Part shown: piece after piece, positions 51,336 to 59,591 of the stretch
How positions within the stretch are numbered: position 1 is the first letter of the stretch
Layout of the letters: every line of letters begins with the position of its first letter
DNA from: Accumulibacter jenkinsii
GTDB lineage: Bacteria > Pseudomonadota > Gammaproteobacteria > Burkholderiales > Rhodocyclaceae
Assembly: GCA_036625225.1 (NCBI GenBank)
Contig: JAZKUF010000002.1
Span: 868,001 to 932,000 of the forward strand
Length of the DNA stretch: 64,000 bases
Direction: 5' to 3'
Translations under genes and position numbers: made by a program
Notes under the pieces: model-generated
Database searches by the model: none
Told to the model about the DNA's origin: nothing
What the model saw: the letters and a program-made list of their open reading frames with translations, nothing else

Positions 51336-52525
51336 TGTTCTCCCGCCTGCCCCACCAGTCCCGCCAGCGCCGCCTCCACCCAGCCGAAACCGATCCGCTC
51401 CTGCTCCAGACGCAGGTTCCTGCGCAGGCGGTTGTCGCGCAGGTCGTCGTAGAGGGCGCCCTCCTGCGCGTTCAGCCGTGGCAGCTCGCGCAGCGTCTGC
51501 CGGTCTTCCTCGCCCCATTGCGTGGCGAAAGCCAGCAGGGTTGCGCGGTCCATCAGGAAGGACTCGACGTGCCCGAAATGCGCGCGCAGCTGGTCGAGGA
51601 TGGCGAAGCCATGGGTGTCGATGTCGCCCCAGTAGTGGATGCGGCAGCGCGACAGCCAGGCCGCGTCGGCGAGGGTCGCGAAGCCGTAGCCCGAACCGAA
51701 GACGATCAGGCTGTCCGGCAGCGGCGGAAAAGCGAGGAAGTTGATCTCGTTTTCGGTGACGAAGACGCGCTCGACCTGCAAGTCGAGGCGGGCAAAGCTG
51801 CGGGCGTCGAGGGTGAGATCCTGTTCGAGGTCGCCGGGCAGCAGCGAATGCCGGCGATCGAGGAGGCGAAAACGGATTCGCTGCGGCTTGTCGCGAAAGC
51901 CGTAACGGCGGGCGAACTGGCTCACCCCGCTGACCGACGAATCGATCGCCCCGGCCGGCAGGACGAGGTCGAAGAGTTCGCCGAGCAGCGGGCGCTGCGC
52001 TTCGATGAACTTGCTGTGCACACCGGGAATATCCACCTGCCGCAGGTAAATAGCGGGGCGCTGATGACCCTGCAGCCAGGCGACGATGTCGAGCAGGCGG
52101 CGCCAGTCGTCGGCGAGTTCGAGCACGCGCAACGGTTTTTTCGCCAACCAGGCGAGCAGTTGCGGCTGACGCTCCCGCGTCAGCTCAAGGAGAGTGGCGA
52201 AGCGGGCCGCTTCGCGCCGCTTGCCGATCAGCGCCAGGGCGTCGTCGAAGGTGTCGACCCAGACCGCATCGGGAACGGCGTTGGCGCCGAACAGGCGGTG
52301 CCGAAACTCGCGCAGCTCGACCCGGCAATGCGGCAGCGCGCGCAGCTCCGCGATCCAGGCGCGCACTTCGTCGAAGCGATCGGCCATTTCCTGCGAGCTC
52401 GGGCCCTTGAGCGTCAGCCGGCGCGGAAAAAACGCTTCGCCACTGACCACACTGGCGAGCAGGTCGCCGCGTTCCCACAGCTTCTGCAGCTGGGCGCGCA
52501 GCGCCGCCGGCCGCGTCCAGTTCAT
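51323..52525 (-). CDS. jetD: Wadjet JetD nuclease subunit
   Basis: A 400-residue protein of the DUF3322/DUF2220 type. The N-terminal arm domain is followed by a TOPRIM-like nuclease core with Glu in VTENEINFLAF and the Asp pair in HYWGDIDTHGFAILD. JetD cuts circular plasmid DNA after JetABC has extruded a loop. The start at 52525 overlaps the jetC stop by 4 bp; the open frame beyond is a shadow. The final codons and stop lie in one arm of a REP element, so the original C-terminus may have been changed slightly by its insertion. Confidence 0.9.
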   Translation of the reverse strand: MNWTRPAALRAQLQKLWERGDLLASVVSGEAFFPRRLTLKGPSSQEMADRFDEVRAWIAELRALPHCRVELREFRHRLFGANAVPDAVWVDTFDDALALIGKRREAARFATLLELTRERQPQLLAWLAKKPLRVLELADDWRRLLDIVAWLQGHQRPAIYLRQVDIPGVHSKFIEAQRPLLGELFDLVLPAGAIDSSVSGVSQFARRYGFRDKPQRIRFRLLDRRHSLLPGDLEQDLTLDARSFARLDLQVERVFVTENEINFLAFPPLPDSLIVFGSGYGFATLADAAWLSRCRIHYWGDIDTHGFAILDQLRAHFGHVESFLMDRATLLAFATQWGEEDRQTLRELPRLNAQEGALYDDLRDNRLRRNLRLEQERIGFGWVEAALAGLVGQAGEQIAR

Positions 52526-55500
52526 CCGCTCGCCCGCGTCTTCTCGGCGTGGTATTCCTCGATCGACAGGTTGCGCAGCTTCGAGGTGCTGCCGGCCTCG
52601 TTGTGCACGAAACCAACGCTGAAGACGAAAGGTTCGATGATGTGGATCTTCTGCAGCGGCGTGACGATCAGCAGTTGCAGGTTGAGCTGTGCGAAGAGCC
52701 GCAGGCCGTATTGCGCCGACTCGTCCGAGCCGCGCCCGAAGGCTTCGTCGATGACCACGAAACGAAACGAGCGCGAGCGGACGGCGCCCCATTCGAGACC
52801 GAACTGATAGGCGAGGCTCGCGGCGAGGATGGTGTACGCGAGCTTCTCCTTCTGGCCGCCCGACTTGCCTCCCGAATCCGAGTAATGCTCGTGTTCGCTG
52901 TGGTCCTCGCGCCAGCGCTCGCTGGCCGCAAAAACGAACCAGTAGCGAACGTCGGTGACCTTGACCGTCCACCGGCGGTCCGCTTCGGAGAGCCCTTCGC
53001 GACCGCGCAGGCGCTCGATGATCCGCCGCACCTGCAGGAACTTGGCTTCCGAGTACTGGGCGTCTTCCGATCCGGTCAACGCGCCTTCGGTGCAGGCCCG
53101 CAGCTCGCTCTGGAAGTCGCGGATGTCGGCGTCGGGCGTCGGCTGCGCTTCGAGGGCGATGTAGCGACCGGGGTTGTAGTCGATCTGGGTGAGCGAAGTG
53201 TTGATGCGCGCGATGCGCTCGCGGATCGTCTCGCGCCACATCGCGAGCTGGGCGTTGAAGTTGGCCACCTCGCGGATGGTGTTTTCGTTGAGCAGCTCCT
53301 TGAAGCGCGCTTCAAAGCGCGGCAGGTCGTCGGCCTGCAGCTTGTCGAGCATCTTGCGGTACTCGAAGACCGCTTCGATGCTGGCGTCGACCTCGGCGGT
53401 ATCGAGTTTGAACTCCTCCTTGTAGGCGACCATCGCCTGGATGATCCGGTCGCGCAACAGGTTGAGCTTGCGTGCTTCGGCTTCCATGCGCGTCTGCAGC
53501 CAGACGCGTGTCTCGTGTTGACGGTTTTCGCACGATTCGACGCTCAACTGATGCTCGCCCAGCGCCTCGCGGCGCACCGCCTCGAGGCGCTCGAAGTACG
53601 GTGCCTGCGCCGCCATCTTCGGCTCGAGCAACAGCGCCTGCGTCTGCTCGCGCAGCGCGCTGGCGTCGCTCTGCCGCTGTTCGATGCGCGAGCGCCTGTC
53701 GCGGTGTTCCTCGAGCTGCTTGTCCAGCGTCTTCAGCGCGGCAAGGACTTCGCGCAGCCGATCGCTGAGTTGCCTGAGCAGATCGGACGCCGATTCGAGG
53801 CTGCGTTTCTCTTCCTGCAGCCTCGCCACCTCGGCCGCCAGCGACTGCCAGTCGAGTTCGTTGAAATCGGTGTATTCGTCGAGCCGGGAGAGCGTCGTCA
53901 GGCGCGCCTTGAGCGCGTTCTGTTCCTGCTGGATTTTGCCGATGCGGCTGCCCAGCTCGCCGAGCCGCACTTCCAGCGTCCTCGCCTTGGCTTCGAGCGC
54001 GGCGATCTTGGCGGCGTTGCTCCAGCCCAGCACATAGCGGCTGCGGTCGTCGAGCCGGTGGCGGTCGTCCTTCTCGTGCCGCTCGCCGGGCGCCTTGATC
54101 TGGCCGGCGCGGGTGATCGCCCGCAACTCGCGGCGAAACTGCTCCTGCGTCACGCAGCAGGCGACGTCGAAGCGGTGCGCGAGTTCGCGTTCGAGCCAGT
54201 CGTAATACGGTGAATCGGGCTTGATCGACAGCTTGCGCGCCAGCGAGTCGCGGTGCAGATCGGGCAGTTCCCTGCGCGCACTGTGACGGATACGAAAATA
54301 CACCAGGCGGCCCCTGAGCTGCGTCTGGTCGACCCAGGCCGCAACGCTCGCATAATCGTCGTCGGGAACCAGCAGCGAGAGGCCGAAGTTGCGCAGCAGC
54401 CGCTCGGTGGCGCCTTCCCAGTCGCGCTCGTCGTCGCGCACCTGCAGCAGCTCGCCGGCAAACGGCATCTCTTCTTCGGACAGCGCCAGCGCCCGACACA
54501 GTGCGCTGCGCATCGCCACCTGTTCGGCCGGGATGTTGCTGCGCCGGGCCTTGAGACTGCGGATCTCGGCCGCCAGTTCGTCGTGTTCGAGCTTGCCCTG
54601 GCGCAGGCTGACGCCGTTCTCGGTAAGCGCGTTCTGCAGCCCGGCCTCGCGCTCCCGGGCCTCTTCGGCCAGCGACGACCAGCGCTGCCGCTGGTCGAGA
54701 AACGCCGCTTCATCGGCGCAGGGCGTGTCGCCGATGGCGCGCACCAGGTCGGCGTAGCGTTGCGCCTTGCGCTGGCGCGCCTGGCAATCGTGATCGAGGC
54801 GCCGGATTTCGGCCGCCAGCCGTTCGAGGCGATCGCCGCCGTTGTCGGCGATGTTCTGCTTGAGCTCGGCTTCCTGCGCGCGCTGCGTGTCGCGCTGCGC
54901 TTCGCTGCGCCCAAGCTGCGCGTCCTGGCGGCGCCAGTCTTCGGCGAGACCGGCAAGGCGCTTGTCGAGCAGGCCCAGCTTGAGGCTGGCGAAATAGGCG
55001 GTGAGTGCCTCGCGGCAAGTGCGCAGCTCCTCGACCTGTACCGCCAGCGCGGCATGCTGCTCGCCGTTGGCGACCAGGGGCGACAGCAGTGCGAACTGGC
55101 GCTTGGCTTTCAGCACCGCTTCGTGGGCCCGGTTCAGGTCGTCGAAGTGGCCGATCAGCGCAGCGATGCGTGGCTCGACGTCGAAAGGTTCGAGCATGTG
55201 GCTGCGCACGAAATCGGTCAGGTTGCCGACCGATTTCATCGACACCGTCTGGTGAAAGAGATCCAGCGCCTGCTCGTTGTCGATCCCGAAGCGGCGACGG
55301 AACCAGGCGCCGTAAGGCGGGAAGCTGTCGAAGACCTCGCTGCCCGGTCGCCGCAGCCGCCTGCGCAGGGTGGCGATGTCAGTGCCGAAGTGGGCAAAGT
55401 CCTGGGCGATCGAGAGCTCACGTTCGGCGCCGACGAAGAAGCGCGCCGGCTGGCCCTGCGCATCCTTGATCCAGAACACCTGCGCCAGGGTCACCGTCTG

Positions 55501-55896
55501 GTCGTAACCGGCGTTGTGAAAAACGCCGAGGATCACCGAGTAGTTGTTGTGGTCGCGCAGCGCGACCGGCCTTGCCGTGCCGCTGACCTCGTTGCGTTCG
55601 GACTTGTAATGACCCAGCACATAGGAGCGCAGCGTCCGCTCGCGGCTGTCGGCACCGGCGGCCTTGTTGTAGGCGATGCGCTGCGCCGGGACCAGGAGCG
55701 TCGTCACCGCATCGACCAGGGTCGACTTGCCCGATCCGATGTCGCCGGTCAGGAGGGTGTTCCGACCATCCGTCTTCAGCGTCCAGACGCGCGCGTCGAA
55801 AGTGCCCCAGTTGAACACTTCGAGCCGCTGCAGACGGAAGCCCGAGAGCGTGTCGTCGGCGACGAAATCGAGGCCGAGGCTTTGCGGTTCATTCAC
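52522..55896 (-). CDS. jetC: Wadjet JetC SMC-like ATPase
   Basis: A 1124-residue SMC/MukB-type motor. Walker A is TGDIGSGKSTL (about residues 50-60). Long coiled coils run through the centre with a hinge-like globular part (about 450-620), and the C-terminal head holds the signature SGGKSGGQKEKLAY and Walker B FRFVVIDEAFGRGSDE. It should extrude DNA loops using ATP. It overlaps jetB by 8 bp and jetD by 4 bp, forming one operon. All ATPase motifs are intact. Confidence 0.93.
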   Translation of the reverse strand: MNEPQSLGLDFVADDTLSGFRLQRLEVFNWGTFDARVWTLKTDGRNTLLTGDIGSGKSTLVDAVTTLLVPAQRIAYNKAAGADSRERTLRSYVLGHYKSERNEVSGTARPVALRDHNNYSVILGVFHNAGYDQTVTLAQVFWIKDAQGQPARFFVGAERELSIAQDFAHFGTDIATLRRRLRRPGSEVFDSFPPYGAWFRRRFGIDNEQALDLFHQTVSMKSVGNLTDFVRSHMLEPFDVEPRIAALIGHFDDLNRAHEAVLKAKRQFALLSPLVANGEQHAALAVQVEELRTCREALTAYFASLKLGLLDKRLAGLAEDWRRQDAQLGRSEAQRDTQRAQEAELKQNIADNGGDRLERLAAEIRRLDHDCQARQRKAQRYADLVRAIGDTPCADEAAFLDQRQRWSSLAEEAREREAGLQNALTENGVSLRQGKLEHDELAAEIRSLKARRSNIPAEQVAMRSALCRALALSEEEMPFAGELLQVRDDERDWEGATERLLRNFGLSLLVPDDDYASVAAWVDQTQLRGRLVYFRIRHSARRELPDLHRDSLARKLSIKPDSPYYDWLERELAHRFDVACCVTQEQFRRELRAITRAGQIKAPGERHEKDDRHRLDDRSRYVLGWSNAAKIAALEAKARTLEVRLGELGSRIGKIQQEQNALKARLTTLSRLDEYTDFNELDWQSLAAEVARLQEEKRSLESASDLLRQLSDRLREVLAALKTLDKQLEEHRDRRSRIEQRQSDASALREQTQALLLEPKMAAQAPYFERLEAVRREALGEHQLSVESCENRQHETRVWLQTRMEAEARKLNLLRDRIIQAMVAYKEEFKLDTAEVDASIEAVFEYRKMLDKLQADDLPRFEARFKELLNENTIREVANFNAQLAMWRETIRERIARINTSLTQIDYNPGRYIALEAQPTPDADIRDFQSELRACTEGALTGSEDAQYSEAKFLQVRRIIERLRGREGLSEADRRWTVKVTDVRYWFVFAASERWREDHSEHEHYSDSGGKSGGQKEKLAYTILAASLAYQFGLEWGAVRSRSFRFVVIDEAFGRGSDESAQYGLRLFAQLNLQLLIVTPLQKIHIIEPFVFSVGFVHNEAGSTSKLRNLSIEEYHAEKTRASG

Positions 55897-56530
55897 CGGC
55901 GGCTCCGGGCTTGGCCATCAGCAGCGCGCGGTAGCTCGCCAGCCGCTGATCGAATTCGGCCAGCCACTGTGCATCGACGAAAGCCTTGAGGATTCGCCGC
56001 ACCTCGACCATCGTCGGCTGTCCCGGATCGGTCTTCAGGCGGCGCAGGAAACCGAGTTCGATCACCTTGCCGAGATGGACGTCGATCTGGTCGATCAGCT
56101 TCGCCTCGTTGCTGCCTTCGGGCAGAAAGACCCGCATCAGTTCGGCGACCTCGTCGCGCGAGAGGATCAGCCGGGTATCACCGCCACTCGCGTCGAACTC
56201 GGCAAGTTTCTTGCGCAGCAGCGCGAGCAGCAGACTGACCGGGAACGACAGCGGGCGGCGGGCGATGAGGCGTGGCAGGTGCGGCGTCGAACCCTCCTCG
56301 GTGTCAGGCCGCGAGCGCAGAAAAGCGTAGCCTTCGGCCTCGTCGAAAACGAGTTCCAGGTTGAGCACCGCCACATAGTCGCGCACCCGCGCCTGCAGAC
56401 TCAGCAGCGCATGCCACACGCCAGCGTCAGCTTCCTGGTAAATCACCCCCTTCAAGAGAGGAATGATCAGCGCCGACAGGTCGGGGCTGGCAATCGCCGG
56501 TGCTGTCGTCATTTCCACTTGTGCTTCCAT
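55889..56530 (-). CDS. jetB: Wadjet JetB (MukE-like, DUF4194)
   Basis: A 213-residue MukE-like protein (DUF4194) with tandem winged-helix folds. It carries family phrases VWHALLSLQARVRDYVAVLNLELV, RRPLSFPVSLLLALLRKKLAEFD and LGFLRRLKTDPGQPTMVEVRRILKA. JetB bridges the kleisin JetA and the SMC head. It is the first gene here. Upstream lie only 142 bp and then the divergent rpsP gene, so the kleisin gene jetA (DUF3375), normally first in the operon, is missing from this locus. Confidence 0.88.
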   Translation of the reverse strand: MEAQVEMTTAPAIASPDLSALIIPLLKGVIYQEADAGVWHALLSLQARVRDYVAVLNLELVFDEAEGYAFLRSRPDTEEGSTPHLPRLIARRPLSFPVSLLLALLRKKLAEFDASGGDTRLILSRDEVAELMRVFLPEGSNEAKLIDQIDVHLGKVIELGFLRRLKTDPGQPTMVEVRRILKAFVDAQWLAEFDQRLASYRALLMAKPGAAGE

Positions 56531-56633
56531 CTGAAACCAACAGGCGTAGCACTATATCGACCCGCCTGGCGTGAAGCAAGCATGGCTGCCGACGAAGCAT
56601 GAACGCCGTCACGCATGCAGTGTGCTTTGTGGT

Positions 56634-56639
56634 TATAAT
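56634..56639 (+). promoter_or_regulatory. -10 box of the rpsP operon
   Basis: A perfect TATAAT lies 33 bp before the rpsP ATG, in a TTTGTGGT context. A good -35 is not obvious. It is the likely sigma-70 promoter of the ribosomal protein operon. Confidence 0.55.
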
Positions 56640-56672
56640 TCCACCCTTTTTCTGATTTCGGAAGAGACTGAC

Positions 56673-56927
56673 ATGGTTGTTATTCGACTGGCCCGCGGTG
56701 GTGCCAAGAAACGCCCTTTCTACAACATGGTGGTCGCTGACTCGCGCTCGCGCCGGGATGGCCGCTTCATCGAGCGCATTGGCTTCTACAACCCGCTTGC
56801 TGCCGGCAAGGAACAGGGACTGTACATCGCCACCGATCGCCTCGGTTTTTGGCAACAGCAGGGCGCTCAGACGTCGCCGACCGTTGCTCGCCTGATCAAG
56901 CAGTCTGCCGCCAAGGCTCCGGTCTGA
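56673..56927 (+). CDS. rpsP: 30S ribosomal protein S16
   Basis: An 84-residue ribosomal protein required for assembly of the small subunit. The N-terminal VVIRLARGGAKKRPFYNMVV and YNPLA segments are invariant features. A GGAAGAG ribosome site precedes the ATG at 56673. It leads the conserved rpsP-rimM-trmD-rplS operon. Confidence 0.97.
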   Translation: MVVIRLARGGAKKRPFYNMVVADSRSRRDGRFIERIGFYNPLAAGKEQGLYIATDRLGFWQQQGAQTSPTVARLIKQSAAKAPV

Positions 56928-56944
56928 CTCTTGTCGGCCGCGGC

Positions 56945-57505
56945 ATGCCTGACACGATGGCGTCTGCGGCAGCGGGGATCGACGCGCCAGCCGCCGACAT
57001 CGTGGTTCTCGGCAAGGTGGCTGCTGCCTGCGGTCTGCAGGGTGAAGTGCGCGTCTATGCCTTTGCCGATGATCCCGCGGCCTGGTCGAGGCTGACTCAC
57101 TGGTGGGTCGGCCGGGAGGGCGATGCGCCCGGCCTGTGGCAGCGAACGAAGCTGATCAGGTGCAAGGCCCGCAATGACCTCCTGATTGCCCAACTGGCGT
57201 GTGCGGCCGATCGGACGGCTGCCGAAGCCATGCGGGGCTGCCTGGTCGGTGCGCCGCGCGCCGCCTTGCCGCCGACCGCGACAGACGAATACTACTGGGC
57301 TGACCTGGTCGGCCTCGACGTGATCAATACCCACGATCAGCGCCTGGGACGGGTCGTCGGTCTGATCGAGACCCCGGCCAACACGGTGTTGCGGGTCGGC
57401 GAGGGCGATGGCGACGAACGGCTGTTGCCTTTCGTCGCGGTGGTGGTGCTGGAGGTGGACCTGACGCGTCGTCTGCTGCGCGTCGAATGGGAAACCGACT
57501 GGTGA
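56945..57505 (+). CDS. rimM: Ribosome maturation factor RimM
   Basis: A 186-residue 30S assembly factor. It has an N-terminal beta-barrel beginning VLGKVAAACGLQGEVRVYAF and a C-terminal PRC-barrel with EYYWADLVGLDV and LLPFVAVVVLEVDL. It binds S19 during assembly of the 30S head. It lies 17 bp after rpsP and overlaps trmD by 19 bp. Confidence 0.95.
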   Translation: MPDTMASAAAGIDAPAADIVVLGKVAAACGLQGEVRVYAFADDPAAWSRLTHWWVGREGDAPGLWQRTKLIRCKARNDLLIAQLACAADRTAAEAMRGCLVGAPRAALPPTATDEYYWADLVGLDVINTHDQRLGRVVGLIETPANTVLRVGEGDGDERLLPFVAVVVLEVDLTRRLLRVEWETDW

Positions 57506-58308
57506 ACGCGGCGGCCGCCGGGCTGCCGACCGCGGCGCCGTTGGTTGCCGATGTCGTGACCCTGTTTCCCGAGATGTTTGTCGCCCTGACCCATTCGGGA
57601 GTCACCCGGCGGGCCCTCGAAGAGCGGCGCTGGACCCTGCAGCTGTGGAATCCGCGCGATTTCACCCAGGACCGGCATCGCACCGTTGATGACCGCCCCT
57701 ATGGCGGTGGGCCGGGCATGCTGATGATGGCGCCGCCGCTGGCGGCAGCGATCGAGGCCGCCAAACGCCGGCAGCAGGCGAGTGGCGCTGCCGGCAGCCG
57801 CGTCATCTGCCTCTCGCCGCAGGGTGCGCTGCTGACGCATGCGCGGGTGCGGCGCCTGGCGCAGGCCGGCGAAGCGCTGGTGCTGGTTTGCGGACGTTAT
57901 GAAGGCATTGACGAGCGGCTCATCCAAGGCTCGGTCGATGAGGAGATATCGATCGGCGATTTCGTCCTTTCGGGGGGCGAAATCCCGGCCATGGCACTGC
58001 TTGACGCCGTCGTCAGACAGTTGCCGGGGGTCCTGAACGATGCCGAATCGGCACAACAGGACTCCTTTGTCGCGGGGCTGCTGGATTGCCCGCACTACAC
58101 GCGGCCCGAGGAACATGACGGGCAGCGGGTGCCGGACGTGCTGTTGTCCGGTCACCACGAGGAGATACGGCGCTGGCGTCTGCAACAGGCGCTGGGCCGA
58201 ACGTGGCAGCGGCGTCCCGAGTTGTTGGCGGGGCGCCCGTTGTCGAAATCGGAAACGCAACTCCTGGTGCAGTTTCAGGAGCAATGCGGTCAGGATAATC
58301 AGGCGTAA
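57487..58308 (+). CDS. trmD: tRNA (guanine37-N1)-methyltransferase
   Basis: A 273-residue SPOUT-class enzyme that makes m1G37 and so prevents frameshifting. The knotted SAM site shows YGGGPGMLMM, CGRYEGIDERLI and LSGGEIPAMALLDAV. The ATG at 57487 overlaps rimM by 19 bp; a GTG at 57502 is another possible start, closer to the family N-terminus. It lies directly before rplS. Confidence 0.95.
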   Translation: MGNRLVNAAAAGLPTAAPLVADVVTLFPEMFVALTHSGVTRRALEERRWTLQLWNPRDFTQDRHRTVDDRPYGGGPGMLMMAPPLAAAIEAAKRRQQASGAAGSRVICLSPQGALLTHARVRRLAQAGEALVLVCGRYEGIDERLIQGSVDEEISIGDFVLSGGEIPAMALLDAVVRQLPGVLNDAESAQQDSFVAGLLDCPHYTRPEEHDGQRVPDVLLSGHHEEIRRWRLQQALGRTWQRRPELLAGRPLSKSETQLLVQFQEQCGQDNQA

Positions 58309-58330
58309 TTCGCTTGCATGGAGTTCAAAA

Positions 58331-58696
<366 letters not shown>

Positions 58697-58713
58697 GGAT
58701 TCGCCGGGCACTT

Positions 58714-58741
58714 CCGGGGGCGGCAGGCTCGCCGCTCCCGG
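58714..58741. terminator. Hairpin between rplS and folE2
   Basis: An 11-bp G+C-rich stem with one G-T pair (CCGGGGGCGGC / GCCGCTCCCGG) and a 6-nt loop lies 18 bp after rplS, in the gap between two convergent genes. It probably ends transcription in one or both directions; there is no T run on the plus strand. Confidence 0.55.
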
Positions 58742-58755
58742 GGTCAAGGCCTGCA

Positions 58756-59580
58756 TCAGGCCCGAAGGGTGGGCTGCAGGCCACTTTCGATCAGGGCGTA
58801 CGCCGAATGATTGTGGATCGACTCGAAGTTCTCCGACTCCACGACAAAGGTATCGATACGCCTTTCCGCGGCAAGCCGTGCAGCGACGTCGCGCACCATG
58901 TCCTCGACGAACTTCGGATTGTCGTAGGCACGTTCGGTGACATACTTCTCGTCAGGACGCTTGAGCAGGCCGTATAGCTCGCACGACGCCTGTCCCTCGA
59001 CCACTTCAACCAGTTCTTCGATCCACAGATGATCGTTGATGCTGACCGTGACGGTCACCTGCGAGCGCTGGTTGTGTGCGCCGCGCTCGGAGATCTCCTT
59101 CGAGCAGGGACAGAGACTGGTCACCGGAACCGCCACCCGGATCGTCGACTCGATACGGCCGTGGCAGATCTCGCCGGCCAGCGTGACGTCGTAATCCATC
59201 AGGCTCTGAACCCCGGACACCGGTGCCGCCTTGTTGATGAAATAAGGGAAGCTCATTTCGATATGGCCGGTCTCGGCTTCCAGCCGCTCGACCATCTGAC
59301 GCAACATGGCGGGGAAGTTCTCGACCGATATTTCACGCTCGTGGCCGTTGAGAATCTCCACGAAGCGTGACATGTGGGTGCCCTTGAAGTTGTGCGGCAG
59401 ACCGACATACATGTTGAACAGCGCAATCGTGTGCTGGATGCCGCCAGACTTGTCGAGTACCTTGACCGGGTGACGGATCGCCTTGATCCCCACCTTGTTG
59501 ATGGCGATCTGCCGCGTATCGGCCAGACCCTGGACATCTGCCATGGCAGCCGGGCTGGGTGCTGTTTCGGGGGCGTTCAT
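58756..59580 (-). CDS. folE2: GTP cyclohydrolase FolE2 (type IB)
   Basis: A 274-residue zinc- or manganese-flexible GTP cyclohydrolase, making 7,8-dihydroneopterin triphosphate for folate or queuosine synthesis. Conserved parts are SLCPCSKEISERGAHNQRS with the active-site Cys, and VESENFESIHNHSAYA. FolE2 is often used under zinc limitation. It lies 11 bp downstream of dxs. Confidence 0.94.
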   Translation of the reverse strand: MNAPETAPSPAAMADVQGLADTRQIAINKVGIKAIRHPVKVLDKSGGIQHTIALFNMYVGLPHNFKGTHMSRFVEILNGHEREISVENFPAMLRQMVERLEAETGHIEMSFPYFINKAAPVSGVQSLMDYDVTLAGEICHGRIESTIRVAVPVTSLCPCSKEISERGAHNQRSQVTVTVSINDHLWIEELVEVVEGQASCELYGLLKRPDEKYVTERAYDNPKFVEDMVRDVAARLAAERRIDTFVVESENFESIHNHSAYALIESGLQPTLRA

Positions 59581-59591
59581 TGCTGCTCCTG

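Noticed and set aside
52549..55989. Two long plus-strand frames opposite jetC
   Set aside because: They are compositional shadows of the SMC-like gene; translation shows no domain, and jetC has all ATPase motifs.
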